Assembly (NCBI RefSeq): GCF_014191725.1
Contig: NZ_JACHWZ010000001.1
Location: forward strand, 124,001 to 188,000
Direction: 5' to 3'
Length of the DNA stretch: 64,000 nt
Source of the DNA: Microbulbifer rhizosphaerae
GTDB lineage: Bacteria > Pseudomonadota > Gammaproteobacteria > Pseudomonadales > Cellvibrionaceae
The notes beneath the pieces were generated by a model that saw only the letters and a list, made by a program, of their open reading frames with translations, ran no database searches and was not told the DNA's origin. Positions 1 through 8,682 of the stretch are shown here, piece by piece. The position numbers were made by a program, and so were the translations under genes. Every line of letters begins with the position of its first letter. Positions within the stretch are counted from its first letter, which is position 1.

Positions 1-12
1 CCTCTATTAATG

Positions 13-93
13 GCATAACGCCCGGCTTACGACGCGCCGGTTTGGAGCCGCAAAGCGGCGGAAAATCGGTCGCTGTGCAGCCGATTGTTAGCA
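13..93 (-). other. attC-like integron recombination site
   Basis: Read on the minus strand directly after the stop codon of the 94-885 gene, the sequence starts with GCTAACAATCGGCT and ends with AGCCGGGCGTTATGC. The outer TAAC/GTTA and the inner CGGCT/AGCCG pair with each other across an asymmetric spacer, as R and L boxes do in attC sites. The centre carries a small hairpin (GCCGC-TTT-GCGGC). Size (about 80 bp), position just 3' of a lone gene and orientation fit a gene-cassette attC. The R box is not a perfect match to the GTTRRRY consensus, and no integrase or second attC is visible in the window. Confidence 0.5.
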
Positions 94-885
94 CTACTTT
101 CTAGTCATCCAATTTGCCACAAGATCTGGATTTATCAAGCAGTAAGCTGCACCTAACAAAAAAGCTACAAATAAAAACCAGAGTTTACCTGAAAAAAAAG
201 AAGTAGATTTTGTTAAGAAAAACCAAAAGCTTTGCGTCAGGCCGGGCGAGCGCTGGTTCATTAGGCTCAGGTAATGAATTAACGAGAATGCTATCAAAAG
301 AATCGCTAATGCAAGGATTACAACCCCAGACACATGGGCAAACATAAAATTTCGACCATACTCACTTAACCAATCTTTATAGAAGGTCCAAAAGGTGTTG
401 TTCAGTGCGCCCTGCTGAATACTTGGGTCGAAACTTATTCTCGCCAAATTAAGTATATAGATAGAAACACAAAGCAATATCATCGGGCCAACTGTGTAAA
501 ACCACCACTCATCCGATGTGTAATGCCCTTTAATTAACGAAATAATTATTGTCGTAGCAGAAAAGCTCAATACTGACAATATCGAAGTTGCCAAATAGTA
601 CTGTACAGTATCGAAATATATAGCATATTTCCAAATTATAAAAATTAAAGCAATCCCACCAGCTATTAACAGCCCCATTCCGTCGTCTGACTCATTAGAT
701 GACCGTCTTCTCTCGACAACTTTAGTTACATAGATCGTTCTTGTTTGAGTAACTGTTGCTGGAGCTTGTGCCTCGGGAGACTTTGTCAAACCCGAGAATA
801 AAGCAGCAAAAATCACCCCCATTATTGGGCCAAGCAGTAAGCTTTGCGCTAAGGGGTTATGTATAAACTCTGAAACTAATTCCAT
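94..885 (-). CDS. Orphan multi-pass membrane protein, possible integron cassette gene
   Basis: A 263-residue protein with no family I recognise. Hydrophobic segments lie near residues 13-33, 72-88, 95-118, 130-148, 183-207 and 236-255, so it is probably an inner-membrane protein with five to six helices. A basic cytoplasmic-looking stretch (VVERRR, about residues 56-61) follows the first segment. The start ATG is preceded by AGGAGAAAG at good spacing. Base composition is visibly more AT-rich than every other gene in the window, and an attC-like site follows the stop codon directly. Both suggest horizontal acquisition as a gene cassette. Function unknown. Confidence 0.65.
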   Translation of the reverse strand: MELVSEFIHNPLAQSLLLGPIMGVIFAALFSGLTKSPEAQAPATVTQTRTIYVTKVVERRRSSNESDDGMGLLIAGGIALIFIIWKYAIYFDTVQYYLATSILSVLSFSATTIIISLIKGHYTSDEWWFYTVGPMILLCVSIYILNLARISFDPSIQQGALNNTFWTFYKDWLSEYGRNFMFAHVSGVVILALAILLIAFSLIHYLSLMNQRSPGLTQSFWFFLTKSTSFFSGKLWFLFVAFLLGAAYCLINPDLVANWMTRK

Positions 886-1389
886 TTCTGAAGCTTTCTC
901 CTAAGTGGTGCTAATATTTATATAGTGGCCCCCAAGACCACTTTGCCAAAGACTGATATCTCTTGGTGAAATTTTACGCAGAATGCCCGCAAAGCCCCGC
1001 CACGTCAAGGCTACAGGACGCGGGTGTGTGGTTCCCGCTTTGGGCAAAGTGATCACCGCGCCTACTATCGGCGGACGGATGCGGATGGGTTTCAATAGAG
1101 CTGGCGTGAAAAGCCTTTTGTCTTGAAAGGTCTAGACATTCCCGCGGAGTTGCGCCTTGATTGTGAACCGCTTTGAAAGCCAGGGGCATCTCGGGACTTG
1201 TTCATAGGCTCCTTAAATAAAGTATTGACGGCAAGAGATTGGCTTCCGTTGTTGGTCTTTTTCTGTGCCGCTATTTGCACATAGCACACCCGCTCGCTGA
1301 TCGCGGCCAACGGCGGATGGCCGCCCCGCCGCTCCTACAAGGGATGAGTAGTCCGGGCCGCCGCAAACCCGGGTTGAAAAAGGCTTCGC
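886..1389. other. Intergenic stretch without a convincing gene
   Basis: About 500 bases between the orphan membrane gene and the response regulator. It contains the promoter side and ribosome binding site of the membrane gene, short open frames that resemble nothing, and one REP-like repeat at 1298-1339. No tRNA, terminator or integrase was seen. The stretch probably marks the junction between acquired DNA and the urea island. Confidence 0.5.
1298..1339 (+). repeat. REP-like dispersed repeat, family A (single arm)
   Basis: Carries GATCGCGGCCAACGGC followed by GGATGGCCGCCCCGCCG and ending CTCCTACA. The same arm, with or without the GGATGGCCGCCCC insertion, recurs at 25602-25784, 30377-30467 and 55124-55204, where it is paired with an inverted arm. 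Here only one arm is present. Confidence 0.8.
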
Positions 1390-2349
1390 TCAGGAATCCG
1401 CATTCAGCGTGCGGATGGCGACGCCTGCCGCCGTCGTGCGGTTCTCCACGCCCAGCTTGGAAAAGATCCCTTCCAGGTGTTTGTTCACGGTGCGCGGGCT
1501 GACCGCGAGAATTTCGCCGATTTCCCGATTCGTTTTGCCGTTGGCAATCCAGAACAGCACCTCTGATTCGCGCTTGGTCAGCGACAGCTTTTCCCGCAGC
1601 AGCTCTTCGCCCGCCGGTCGGCCGCCATCCTGCAATCGGAGCAGGCAGGTGCCATCCCGCCGGTGTTCAATAAACCGGACTTCCAGTGGTTTTTGCAGCT
1701 GCGGGAGTTTCAGGGTCTGGCTGGCCGCAGGTCGGTGTGAAAGCCACTGCTGTAATGCTTCTACCAACTGCCGTTGCCGCTCGCCTTCGGTGGCGCCGGC
1801 ACTGCTCAGCAGTGCGTAGGTCTGCGGCGTGGCCCACTGCATCCTGCCCTCCAGGTCGACGGTAAACAGGAACTGGCCGGTGGAGTCCAGGGCCTGGTGG
1901 GCGCTGCTGGTCAGGCGCGCGTTGGTCAGGTGAACGCGCATGCGCGCCAGCAGTTCGTCGGGCTGGATGGGTTTGGTCAGGTAGTCGACACTGCCGCATT
2001 CCAGCCCCTTGACGATATTGTCGGAATCGGTGAGTCCGGTCATAAAAATAACCGGGATCGCCGCCAGCTCCGGGTCGCTTTTCAACAGGCGGCAGGTTTC
2101 AAAACCGTCCAGCCCCGGCATCACCGCATCCAGCAGGATCATGTCCGGGCGCAGGCGCCGGGCGATATTCAGTGCCTGGTTGCCATCCAGCGCGACCAGC
2201 ACGTTGACGCCGGCCTGTTCCAGGGTGTCGTTGATCAGGCTCAGGGTGTCCGGAGAGTCGTCCACCACCAGGACGATATCGCTACAGTTGGCGGAAGGGC
2301 CATGTGCGGATGGTCGGACGGCATCAGTGGCGTTGTCTGGGCCTGCCAT
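1390..2349 (-). CDS. LuxR-family two-component response regulator
   Basis: A 319-residue response regulator. The N-terminal receiver domain (about residues 24-142) has the acidic pair D30/D31, the phospho-acceptor D74 in ILLDAVMPG, T104 and K126. The C-terminus (about 255-315) is a LuxR/NarL helix-turn-helix with the typical TKRESEVLFWIANGKTNREI and VNKHLEGIFSKLGV stretches. Start chosen at the ATG that overlaps the stop of the upstream kinase gene by one base (TAATG), which implies translational coupling and a cognate pair. A GTG two codons earlier is possible. By position it probably controls the divergent porin and urea-transport genes; that target is inference. Confidence 0.9.
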   Translation of the reverse strand: MAGPDNATDAVRPSAHGPSANCSDIVLVVDDSPDTLSLINDTLEQAGVNVLVALDGNQALNIARRLRPDMILLDAVMPGLDGFETCRLLKSDPELAAIPVIFMTGLTDSDNIVKGLECGSVDYLTKPIQPDELLARMRVHLTNARLTSSAHQALDSTGQFLFTVDLEGRMQWATPQTYALLSSAGATEGERQRQLVEALQQWLSHRPAASQTLKLPQLQKPLEVRFIEHRRDGTCLLRLQDGGRPAGEELLREKLSLTKRESEVLFWIANGKTNREIGEILAVSPRTVNKHLEGIFSKLGVENRTTAAGVAIRTLNADS

Positions 2350-5300
2350 TAACACTCCCTCTCTTCCAGTGCTTCACTCAGTTGTTCAAAATGCATGGTG
2401 TCGGCCAGCTGGCGGAACTGGTCGATACGCCCCGGGTCGGTAATTTTACCCGCGGCGATCTTGTCCAGCGTGGTGTGTACGCCGTTGCGGTAACCGATGC
2501 GGGCGTAGGCGAGCAATTCTGTCAGCAACGGATGGTCTGCCAGCGGCTCCTGCGCTTCCCGCTTGCCGGGGCGCGCCCGCAGCGGCTGCTTGTCCGCGGC
2601 ATACTCCCACTGCAGCGTCAGCAAGCGGCCGATGGTGTCGAGCAGCTTGCGGTTGTTGAGCGGCTTGACCAGATAGGCATCGTGACGGGGGTTGTCCGCA
2701 CCCAGTCCGCCGGGTTTGAGATGCCGTTCCTGCGCGTCGGCGGACAGCATGATGATCGGCACGCGGATATCCTGGTCGCGCAGATTTTCCGCCAGTTGCA
2801 GGCCGTCCATGCCGGGCATGCTGACATCGAGCAGGAACAGATCCGGCTTGTGCTGTCTTACCAGGGCCAGGCAGTCCTCGGCGCTCTGGGCTTCCAGCAG
2901 GGAAAAACCGAGCGGGGCCAGCAGGTCGGCAATCAGGCCGCGGTGGATGGGCTCGTCGTCCACCACCATCACGGTGCGCCGCGGGCCGACGTAGCCATCG
3001 ATTTGTTGCGCGGGCATCGCCTGGTGGTGCGCGGAGTCCACCCACGAGAGCAGCAGCGAAACGGTAAAGCGGCTACCCTTACCCAACTCGCTTTCCACCC
3101 GCAACTCCCCGCCCATGATTTCCGTCAACAGGTACGAAATGGTCAGGCCGAGGCCGGTGCCGGTAGCCACCGGGGCAACGCCGTTGCGGACCCGCTCGAA
3201 GGGTTTGAGGATGCGCGCAATATCGTTGCGGTGAATACCGATGCCGGTGTCGACGATGGAAAATTCCGCCACCTGATTGCGGTAGCGGATATGAAAATCC
3301 ACCTGTCCCTCGCGGGTGTACTTGATGGCGTTGGAGAGCAGGTTGATGAGTATCTGCCGCAATCGTTTCTCGTCCGCGATGACGGTGGATGGCAGCGGGT
3401 TGTGGATATGACAGTAGAGGCTGATGCCCTTGGCCTCCGCCTGTGGGAGGAACATATCCACCATCTGTTCGATCAGCTCCGGCAGGCGCACCTGGTTGCG
3501 GTAGATATCGAGGCGGCCGGTCTCGATCTTGGAAATATCCAGCAACCCCTCGATCAGGTCGGTGAGGTATTCGCTGCTGCGCCTGATGATGCGCAGCGCG
3601 TTGCGGTGTCGCTCGGGAATATCCTGTTGCTGGTTGAGCAGCTGTGCGTAGCCGAGGATCGACTGCAGCGGCGTGCGCAGCTCGTGGCTGATGCCGGACA
3701 GGTAGCGGCTCTTGGCGCTGTTGGCACTCTCGGCCTGTTCCTTGGCCAGCTGCAGCGCGCGGTCGGTTTCCTGGTGCGCCTCTATCTCGTTCAGCAGCAG
3801 GCGGGTCTGGCGGTTGGATTCCAGCTGGGCCACCACGCGGCTGTCGTGGGTAAGCAGGAACAGCCAGGAGAGCACCCCCGCCACCAGCAGCAACACTACG
3901 AACAGGGTCCACAGGGTGTCCTGCAGCAGTTTGGCCTCGGCGGCGGTGGCTGGCTGCATCTGGCCGTAGATAAGGGCAAAAAAACCGGCGATGCACAGGC
4001 TGGCGCCCATCAGCAGCAGGGCGAAGCGCCCCAGCCGCGAGTCGATGCCGTCGACAATCGGCGCCGGCACCAGCATTTTCAGCAATGCGACAACCTGTCG
4101 TGAAAAGCGCGCATCCGGCTTGCAGCTGTCCAGACAGCGGGAATCCAGCGAGCAGCACAGGGAGCAAATGGGGCCCCGATAGGCGGGGCAGTGGCTCATA
4201 TCTGGGGACTCGAACTGGTTTTCGCAGATGCAGCAGGTGAGCGGCGACTGGTTTGCCGGCGGCGCTTCTACCGCGGGAATAACTGTTACCTCACCGGGTG
4301 CGAGGGGGAAGTCGGTGTGGCGGGCGAGATAAAAGCGGCCGCGGGTGGCGATGCCCAGCAATGGCACCATGACGAAGCAGATCGCCAGGCTGATAAAACT
4401 GGCGAAGTTCTTCGCCCCGTCACCGAGGTAGCCGAGGTAGCAGACAATGCCGATGGCGGAGGCGAACAGCATGGAGCCGACCCCCACCGGGTTGAAGTCG
4501 TACAGGTGCGAGCGCTTGAACTCCACATAGGAAGGGCTGATGCCCAGCGGCTTGTTGATCATCAGGTCCGCGGACAGGCAGCCGAGCCAGCTGATGGCAA
4601 CGAGCGAGAAAATTCCCAAAACGCCTTCCAGTGCGCGGTAAATGCCGAGCTCCATCAGGATCAGCGCGATGCTTACGTTGAACACCAGCCAGACGACGCG
4701 GCCGGGATGGCTGCGCGTGAGCCGCGAGAAAAAATTCGACCAGGCAATGGAGCCGGCGTAGGCATTGGTCACGTTGATCTTCATTTGCGAGATGATCACC
4801 ATCACGCCGGCCAGCATCAGTGACATAGTGGGGGACTGGGTCAGGTAGTTGAAGACCATCTGGTACATGTATACCGGGTCAGTTGCCTGGCTTGCGGAGG
4901 CACCGCCGGTGAAGGCGAGGTAGGCGAGGAAGGAACCGAGCAGCATTTTGATCACGCCGATCAGTATCCAGCCGGGACCGGCCAGGGTGAGCCAGAACCA
5001 CCATCGGTAGCGATTCTCGCGGGTTTTTTCCGGCATGAAGCGCAGGTAGTCCACCTGTTCGCCGATCTGCGCCACCATGGCGAAGAAGACAGAGGCGGCG
5101 GCGCCGAACAGCATCCAGTCGAAACTGTGACTGCCGGGCGTCTGTTGTGGCGCGAACTGAGTCCAGTCTCCCACGCGGGAGAGTTCGAACCAGGCCGCCG
5201 TGAAAAGCGCCAGGCATTGCAGCAGCAGCCACAGGGGTTGGGTGCCGATCTGGAACTTGCTGACCGCGTGAATGCCGTGGGTCACGATGGGAATCACCGC

Positions 5301-5831
5301 GAGCGCGCAAAGGATGTAGCCGATAAATGGAGGAATACCGAACAGGGCGTGCAGCGCGGAGGTGAGGATGGCGGCCTCGATGGCGAAAAAGATAAAGGTG
5401 AAGGAGGCGTAGATCAGCGAAGTGATGGTGGAGCCCAGGTAGCCGAAACCGGCGCCGCGGGTGAGCAGGTCTATGTCCAGCCCGTGTTTGGCAGCGTAGT
5501 AGCTGATCGGGAATCCGGTTATGAATATCACCGCCGCCACTGCGAGCATCGCGGCCACGGTGTTGGTAAAGCCGTAATTCAGGGTCACCGATGCGGCTAT
5601 GGCCTCCAGTGCCAGGAACGCCGTGGCGCCCAGCGCAGTTTTGGCGACCTGTTCGATGGACCAACGGCGCCCGCGCACGGCGGTAAAACGCAGCGCGAAA
5701 TCTTCGAGCGTCTCGTCTCCCACCCACTTGTTGTAATGCCGCCGGACGCGGAATACCTGCTGTGCGGGTCGCATGGCCTGCCTGTTGTCGTTATCGTTGT
5801 TGCCCGTGAACATCTCTACCACCGGGGTCAC
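2349..5831 (-). CDS. Transporter-fused hybrid histidine kinase (NCS1-like permease, HisKA, HATPase, receiver)
   Basis: A 1160-residue protein. Residues about 45-510 form a multi-helix domain of the purine-cytosine permease (NCS1) type. Then comes a Cys-rich segment (about 530-575, many Cys pairs, probably metal binding), two membrane helices (about 599-660) and a coiled-coil linker. The HisKA box has phospho-acceptor H716 (ISHELRTPLQ), followed by a HATPase domain (NLLSNAIKYT near 832, DTGIGI, GTGLGL near 889). A receiver domain (about 950-1090) has VVDDEP and D1002, and a short helical tail follows. The architecture parallels CbrA-type kinases, where a transporter domain serves as sensor, but with an NCS1 rather than SLC5 module. 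It overlaps its regulator gene by one base and lies divergent from a porin and the urea ABC transporter, so a urea or related nitrogen compound is the likely signal (inference). Confidence 0.9.
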   Translation of the reverse strand: MTPVVEMFTGNNDNDNRQAMRPAQQVFRVRRHYNKWVGDETLEDFALRFTAVRGRRWSIEQVAKTALGATAFLALEAIAASVTLNYGFTNTVAAMLAVAAVIFITGFPISYYAAKHGLDIDLLTRGAGFGYLGSTITSLIYASFTFIFFAIEAAILTSALHALFGIPPFIGYILCALAVIPIVTHGIHAVSKFQIGTQPLWLLLQCLALFTAAWFELSRVGDWTQFAPQQTPGSHSFDWMLFGAAASVFFAMVAQIGEQVDYLRFMPEKTRENRYRWWFWLTLAGPGWILIGVIKMLLGSFLAYLAFTGGASASQATDPVYMYQMVFNYLTQSPTMSLMLAGVMVIISQMKINVTNAYAGSIAWSNFFSRLTRSHPGRVVWLVFNVSIALILMELGIYRALEGVLGIFSLVAISWLGCLSADLMINKPLGISPSYVEFKRSHLYDFNPVGVGSMLFASAIGIVCYLGYLGDGAKNFASFISLAICFVMVPLLGIATRGRFYLARHTDFPLAPGEVTVIPAVEAPPANQSPLTCCICENQFESPDMSHCPAYRGPICSLCCSLDSRCLDSCKPDARFSRQVVALLKMLVPAPIVDGIDSRLGRFALLLMGASLCIAGFFALIYGQMQPATAAEAKLLQDTLWTLFVVLLLVAGVLSWLFLLTHDSRVVAQLESNRQTRLLLNEIEAHQETDRALQLAKEQAESANSAKSRYLSGISHELRTPLQSILGYAQLLNQQQDIPERHRNALRIIRRSSEYLTDLIEGLLDISKIETGRLDIYRNQVRLPELIEQMVDMFLPQAEAKGISLYCHIHNPLPSTVIADEKRLRQILINLLSNAIKYTREGQVDFHIRYRNQVAEFSIVDTGIGIHRNDIARILKPFERVRNGVAPVATGTGLGLTISYLLTEIMGGELRVESELGKGSRFTVSLLLSWVDSAHHQAMPAQQIDGYVGPRRTVMVVDDEPIHRGLIADLLAPLGFSLLEAQSAEDCLALVRQHKPDLFLLDVSMPGMDGLQLAENLRDQDIRVPIIMLSADAQERHLKPGGLGADNPRHDAYLVKPLNNRKLLDTIGRLLTLQWEYAADKQPLRARPGKREAQEPLADHPLLTELLAYARIGYRNGVHTTLDKIAAGKITDPGRIDQFRQLADTMHFEQLSEALEEREC

Positions 5832-6009
5832 TGCCTTTCAGTCCGGAGGCCTGCAAATTCCCCCTTCCTTAGTATATGTCGTCGTGTCCCTGAAAAAACC
5901 GTCAAATGACGTAGTTCCGTAGGTCAATCTGCGTATGGAGCCCCTGTTGTCCCCGACGAATAATCGGTAGCAGCAAAAAACAACCGATCGATAATCAAGG
6001 GGGGCAAGT
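5832..6009. promoter_or_regulatory. Divergent regulatory region, sensor kinase versus porin
   Basis: 178 bases between two divergent genes must hold both promoters. A direct repeat CGTAGTTCCGTAG at 5910-5922, followed by another CGTA about ten bases later, is the only patterned element I see and could be a binding site for the LuxR-type regulator. The porin start is preceded by AAGGGGGG. No clear sigma-70 hexamer pair was found, so a sigma-54 or activator-dependent promoter is possible. Confidence 0.3.
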
Positions 6010-7158
6010 ATGGAACAGTTGATCAACAGGCCGCACGCGCGGCAAGGCGGGGCCTTGTGGCGCAGCGCCGGCCTACTGGCGGCGCTGGGGCTGGCAGCGG
6101 CACCGCTGCCGGCACTGGCGGGCAAGAAGGTGGAAATGGAAGGGGGGCAGTGGTTCAGCATCGGCGCCGGGTTCCGATCGCAGTTCGAATCCGTCGACAG
6201 CGACAGTGACTTTTCCCTGCCGGATATCCGCGTCTATACCGCCGGCCAACTGCACGAGAATGTGAAGTTTACCTTCAACCTGCAGCAGCGGGACGGCGAC
6301 AGTGTCGATGTGCTCGATGCTATCGCGCAGTTTGAGTTCGCGCCCCAGTTCAATATCTGGGCCGGCCGCATGCTCACACCCGCGGACCGTATCGAGATGA
6401 GCGGCCCCTATTACGCGCTGAGCTGGAACCAGTACCGCCAGCCCCTCTATCCGTCGGACCAGGGTGGCCAAGCGGGTCTTATCGGCCGCGATGAAGGGGT
6501 TACCTTCTGGGGCACGGCCGGCAAGTTCCAGTATGCGGCCGGTGCCTTCTACGGCCTGGAAGACTACAGCAACACCGACGACAAACGCCTGTATGCCGCG
6601 CGCTTTGCGTATAACTTCCTGAACATGGAAGCCAACCCCGGCTACTACACCAGCTCCACCTACTACGGCGACCTCGGCAACATCTTCACTCTGGCCCTGT
6701 CGCTGCAGAACCAGGCCGACGGTACCGGCAGCGCGGAAAGCGCCGGTGACTTCTCGGGTTACACCCTCGACCTGCTTTCCGAAACCGTGCTCGGCGGCGG
6801 TGGCGTACTGACGGTGGAAGCGGAATACAAGAGCTTTGAAGCCGACTATACGCTGGCCTCTCCGCCCCCCGCGGGTGACTGCTTCTGCCTGTTTGACGGC
6901 GACTCCGCCTTTGTCACCGCCGCTTACCTGTTCTCCAACAGCACCGGCCCGGGCAAGTTCCAGCCCTATCTGCGCCTGGTGGAAAACAGCCCCTCCGATG
7001 CCGACAGCAGCAGCTCTGCCGAATTGGGGCTCAACTACGTGGTGAACGGCCACAACACACGCTTCAACCTCAGCTTTGTCAGCGGCGATGCCAACGCGAG
7101 CGGCTACGCCGGTGACGATGTGGACATTATCAACCTTGGTATGCAGGTGCAGCTGTAA
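6010..7158 (+). CDS. Outer-membrane porin next to urea transporter genes
   Basis: A 382-residue protein with a long basic N-terminus and a signal peptide ending near residue 38 (PLPALA/GKK). The rest is a beta-barrel pattern of alternating aromatic and polar strands (for example VKFTFNLQQ, FQYAAGAFYGL, TRFNLSFVSG) ending in a strand with terminal Leu. It resembles the phosphate-selective porin O/P-like group found ahead of urt genes in marine gammaproteobacteria. It probably lets urea or short amides cross the outer membrane and is likely co-regulated with urtABCDE, though 200 bases of repeats separate them. Substrate is inferred from context only. Confidence 0.8.
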   Translation: MEQLINRPHARQGGALWRSAGLLAALGLAAAPLPALAGKKVEMEGGQWFSIGAGFRSQFESVDSDSDFSLPDIRVYTAGQLHENVKFTFNLQQRDGDSVDVLDAIAQFEFAPQFNIWAGRMLTPADRIEMSGPYYALSWNQYRQPLYPSDQGGQAGLIGRDEGVTFWGTAGKFQYAAGAFYGLEDYSNTDDKRLYAARFAYNFLNMEANPGYYTSSTYYGDLGNIFTLALSLQNQADGTGSAESAGDFSGYTLDLLSETVLGGGGVLTVEAEYKSFEADYTLASPPPAGDCFCLFDGDSAFVTAAYLFSNSTGPGKFQPYLRLVENSPSDADSSSSAELGLNYVVNGHNTRFNLSFVSGDANASGYAGDDVDIINLGMQVQL

Positions 7159-7186
7159 GGGCCTGACCGGCTCCCCCTCTCCCTAA

Positions 7187-7212
7187 CCCTCTCCCCCAAA
7201 GGGGGAGAGGGG
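7187..7212 (+). terminator. Perfect hairpin after the porin
   Basis: CCCTCTCCCCC-AAA-GGGGGAGAGGG forms an 11-bp perfect stem 28 bases after the porin stop. There is no T-tract after it. The sequence is similar in type to the CCCTCTCCCG hairpin at 47066-47089, so it may be a dispersed repeat acting as a transcript-end stabiliser rather than a classical terminator. Confidence 0.5.
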
Positions 7213-7231
7213 ACTGTCGGGGTGAGTAGTT

Positions 7232-7325
7232 ACCGTACAGGGATGTATTTAAGGGGAGCGCCCAGCCCGTGTCCCACAAAGGGCTACCCCACCTGGCGCC
7301 CCGATTTGAACCCCGAAACTCGAGT
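7232..7325 (+). repeat. Truncated copy of hairpin element, family D
   Basis: Contains CCGTACAGGGATGTATTTAA, then GGGGAGCGCCCAGCCCGTGTC, and ends near CCCCGAAACTCGAGTG. The first two blocks match the loop of the full element at 37704-37824 almost base for base. The last resembles the outer arm (AACTCCGAAACTTGAGT) of the copy at 8683-8858. The left arm is missing and its place is taken by the CCCTCTCC hairpin, so this copy looks truncated. It lies directly upstream of urtA. Confidence 0.75.
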
Positions 7326-7360
7326 GTTAACAAATAAGTTTTCAAAAGGAGATCAACCTT

Positions 7361-8647
7361 ATGAACGTAAAGAAATTCGTCGCCGGAATGGCACTGGCCG
7401 CCGGGACCAGCGTATTGAGCGCGGCGGTTATGGCTGCCGACACCATCAAAGTCGGTGTGCTGCACTCCCTGTCCGGCACCATGGCCATCAGTGAAACCAC
7501 CCTCAAGGACACGGTCCTGATGATGGTGGACGAGCAGAACAGGAAGGGCGGCCTGCTGGGGAAAAAACTCGAGGCGGTGGTCGTGGATCCGGCCTCCGAC
7601 TGGCCGCTGTTTGCGGAGAAGACCCGCGAGCTGCTCACCAAAGAGAAGGTCGACGTCATTTTCGGCTGCTGGACCTCCGTGTCGCGCAAGTCCGTGCTGC
7701 CGGTGATTGAAGAGCTGAACGGCCTGATGTTCTACCCGGTGCAGTACGAGGGGGAAGAGTCTTCCAAGAACGTCTTTTACACCGGCGCGTCGCCGAACCA
7801 GCAGGCCATTCCGGCGGTGGATTATTTGATGAACGACCTGGAGGTGGAGCGTTGGGTGCTGGCGGGCACCGACTACGTCTACCCGCGCACCACCAACAAG
7901 ATCCTTGAAGCCTATCTCGAGGCCAAGGGGGTCGACAAAAAAGACATCATGGTCAACTACACCCCGTTTGGTCATTCCGATTGGCAGAGCATCGTCGCCG
8001 ACATCAAGAAGTTCGGCGGCGCGGGCAAGAAGACCGCGGTGGTATCCACTATCAACGGGGATGCCAATGTGCCTTTCTACAAGGAACTGGCCAACCAGGG
8101 CGTCAGCGCCGAAGACATTCCGGTGGTGGCCTTCTCCGTGGGCGAGGAAGAACTCTCCGGCATCGATACCCGTCCGCTGGTCGGTCACCTGGCGGCCTGG
8201 AACTATTTCCAGGGCGTGGACAGCGAGGCCAACGAGCGCTTCATCCAGGAATGGAAAAAATTCACCGGCGATGAAAAGCGGGTAACCAACGACCCTATGG
8301 AAGCTACCTATATCGGTTTCAACATGTGGGCCAAGGCGGTGGAAAAGGCGGAGACCACCGATGTGGACGCGGTGGAGCAGGCCATGATCGGTATCGAGTT
8401 CCCCAACCTGTCCGGCGGCGTCGCCAAGATGAACAAAAACCACCATCTCTCCAAGCCGGTCTTTATCGGCGAGATCCAGGATGACGGCCAGTTTGAAGTG
8501 GTCTGGGAAACCGACGGCCTGGTGGCCGGCGATGCCTGGTCCGACTTTCTGCCGGGCTCCAAAGACCTGATCGCCGACTGGACCGCGCCCATCAAGTGCG
8601 GCAACTACAACACCAAGGCCAAGGCCTGTGGAGGTCAGGGACAGTAA
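7361..8647 (+). CDS. urtA: Urea ABC transporter, substrate-binding protein
   Basis: A 428-residue periplasmic binding protein of the amide/branched-chain type. The signal peptide is about residues 1-26 (SAAVMA/ADT). The mature start IKVGVLHSLSGTMAISE and later FGCWTSVSRKSVLPV, FYPVQYEGEESS and GASPNQQAIPA are hallmarks of UrtA rather than LivJ. Start ATG has AAGGAG nine bases upstream. It captures urea for the UrtBC permease. It is flanked on both sides by copies of the same hairpin element, so its transcript may be partly uncoupled from urtB, which would allow the high level typical of binding proteins. Confidence 0.95.
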   Translation: MNVKKFVAGMALAAGTSVLSAAVMAADTIKVGVLHSLSGTMAISETTLKDTVLMMVDEQNRKGGLLGKKLEAVVVDPASDWPLFAEKTRELLTKEKVDVIFGCWTSVSRKSVLPVIEELNGLMFYPVQYEGEESSKNVFYTGASPNQQAIPAVDYLMNDLEVERWVLAGTDYVYPRTTNKILEAYLEAKGVDKKDIMVNYTPFGHSDWQSIVADIKKFGGAGKKTAVVSTINGDANVPFYKELANQGVSAEDIPVVAFSVGEEELSGIDTRPLVGHLAAWNYFQGVDSEANERFIQEWKKFTGDEKRVTNDPMEATYIGFNMWAKAVEKAETTDVDAVEQAMIGIEFPNLSGGVAKMNKNHHLSKPVFIGEIQDDGQFEVVWETDGLVAGDAWSDFLPGSKDLIADWTAPIKCGNYNTKAKACGGQGQ

Positions 8648-8682
8648 TTCCATCTCCGGTTTGCCAGGATACTGTACTAATA

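Noticed and set aside
88..913. TTAGCAC inverted pair around the orphan membrane gene as insertion ends
   Set aside because: Only seven bases long, no target duplication, and the attC-like site explains the left end better.
901..1095. Small open frame on the minus strand upstream of the orphan membrane gene
   Set aside because: No ribosome binding site, no signal or domain, and it overlaps the probable leader of the membrane gene.
2304..4103. Long open frame antisense to the histidine kinase
   Set aside because: Same GC-driven shadow effect; no ribosome binding site or domain, and the kinase motifs read on the other strand.
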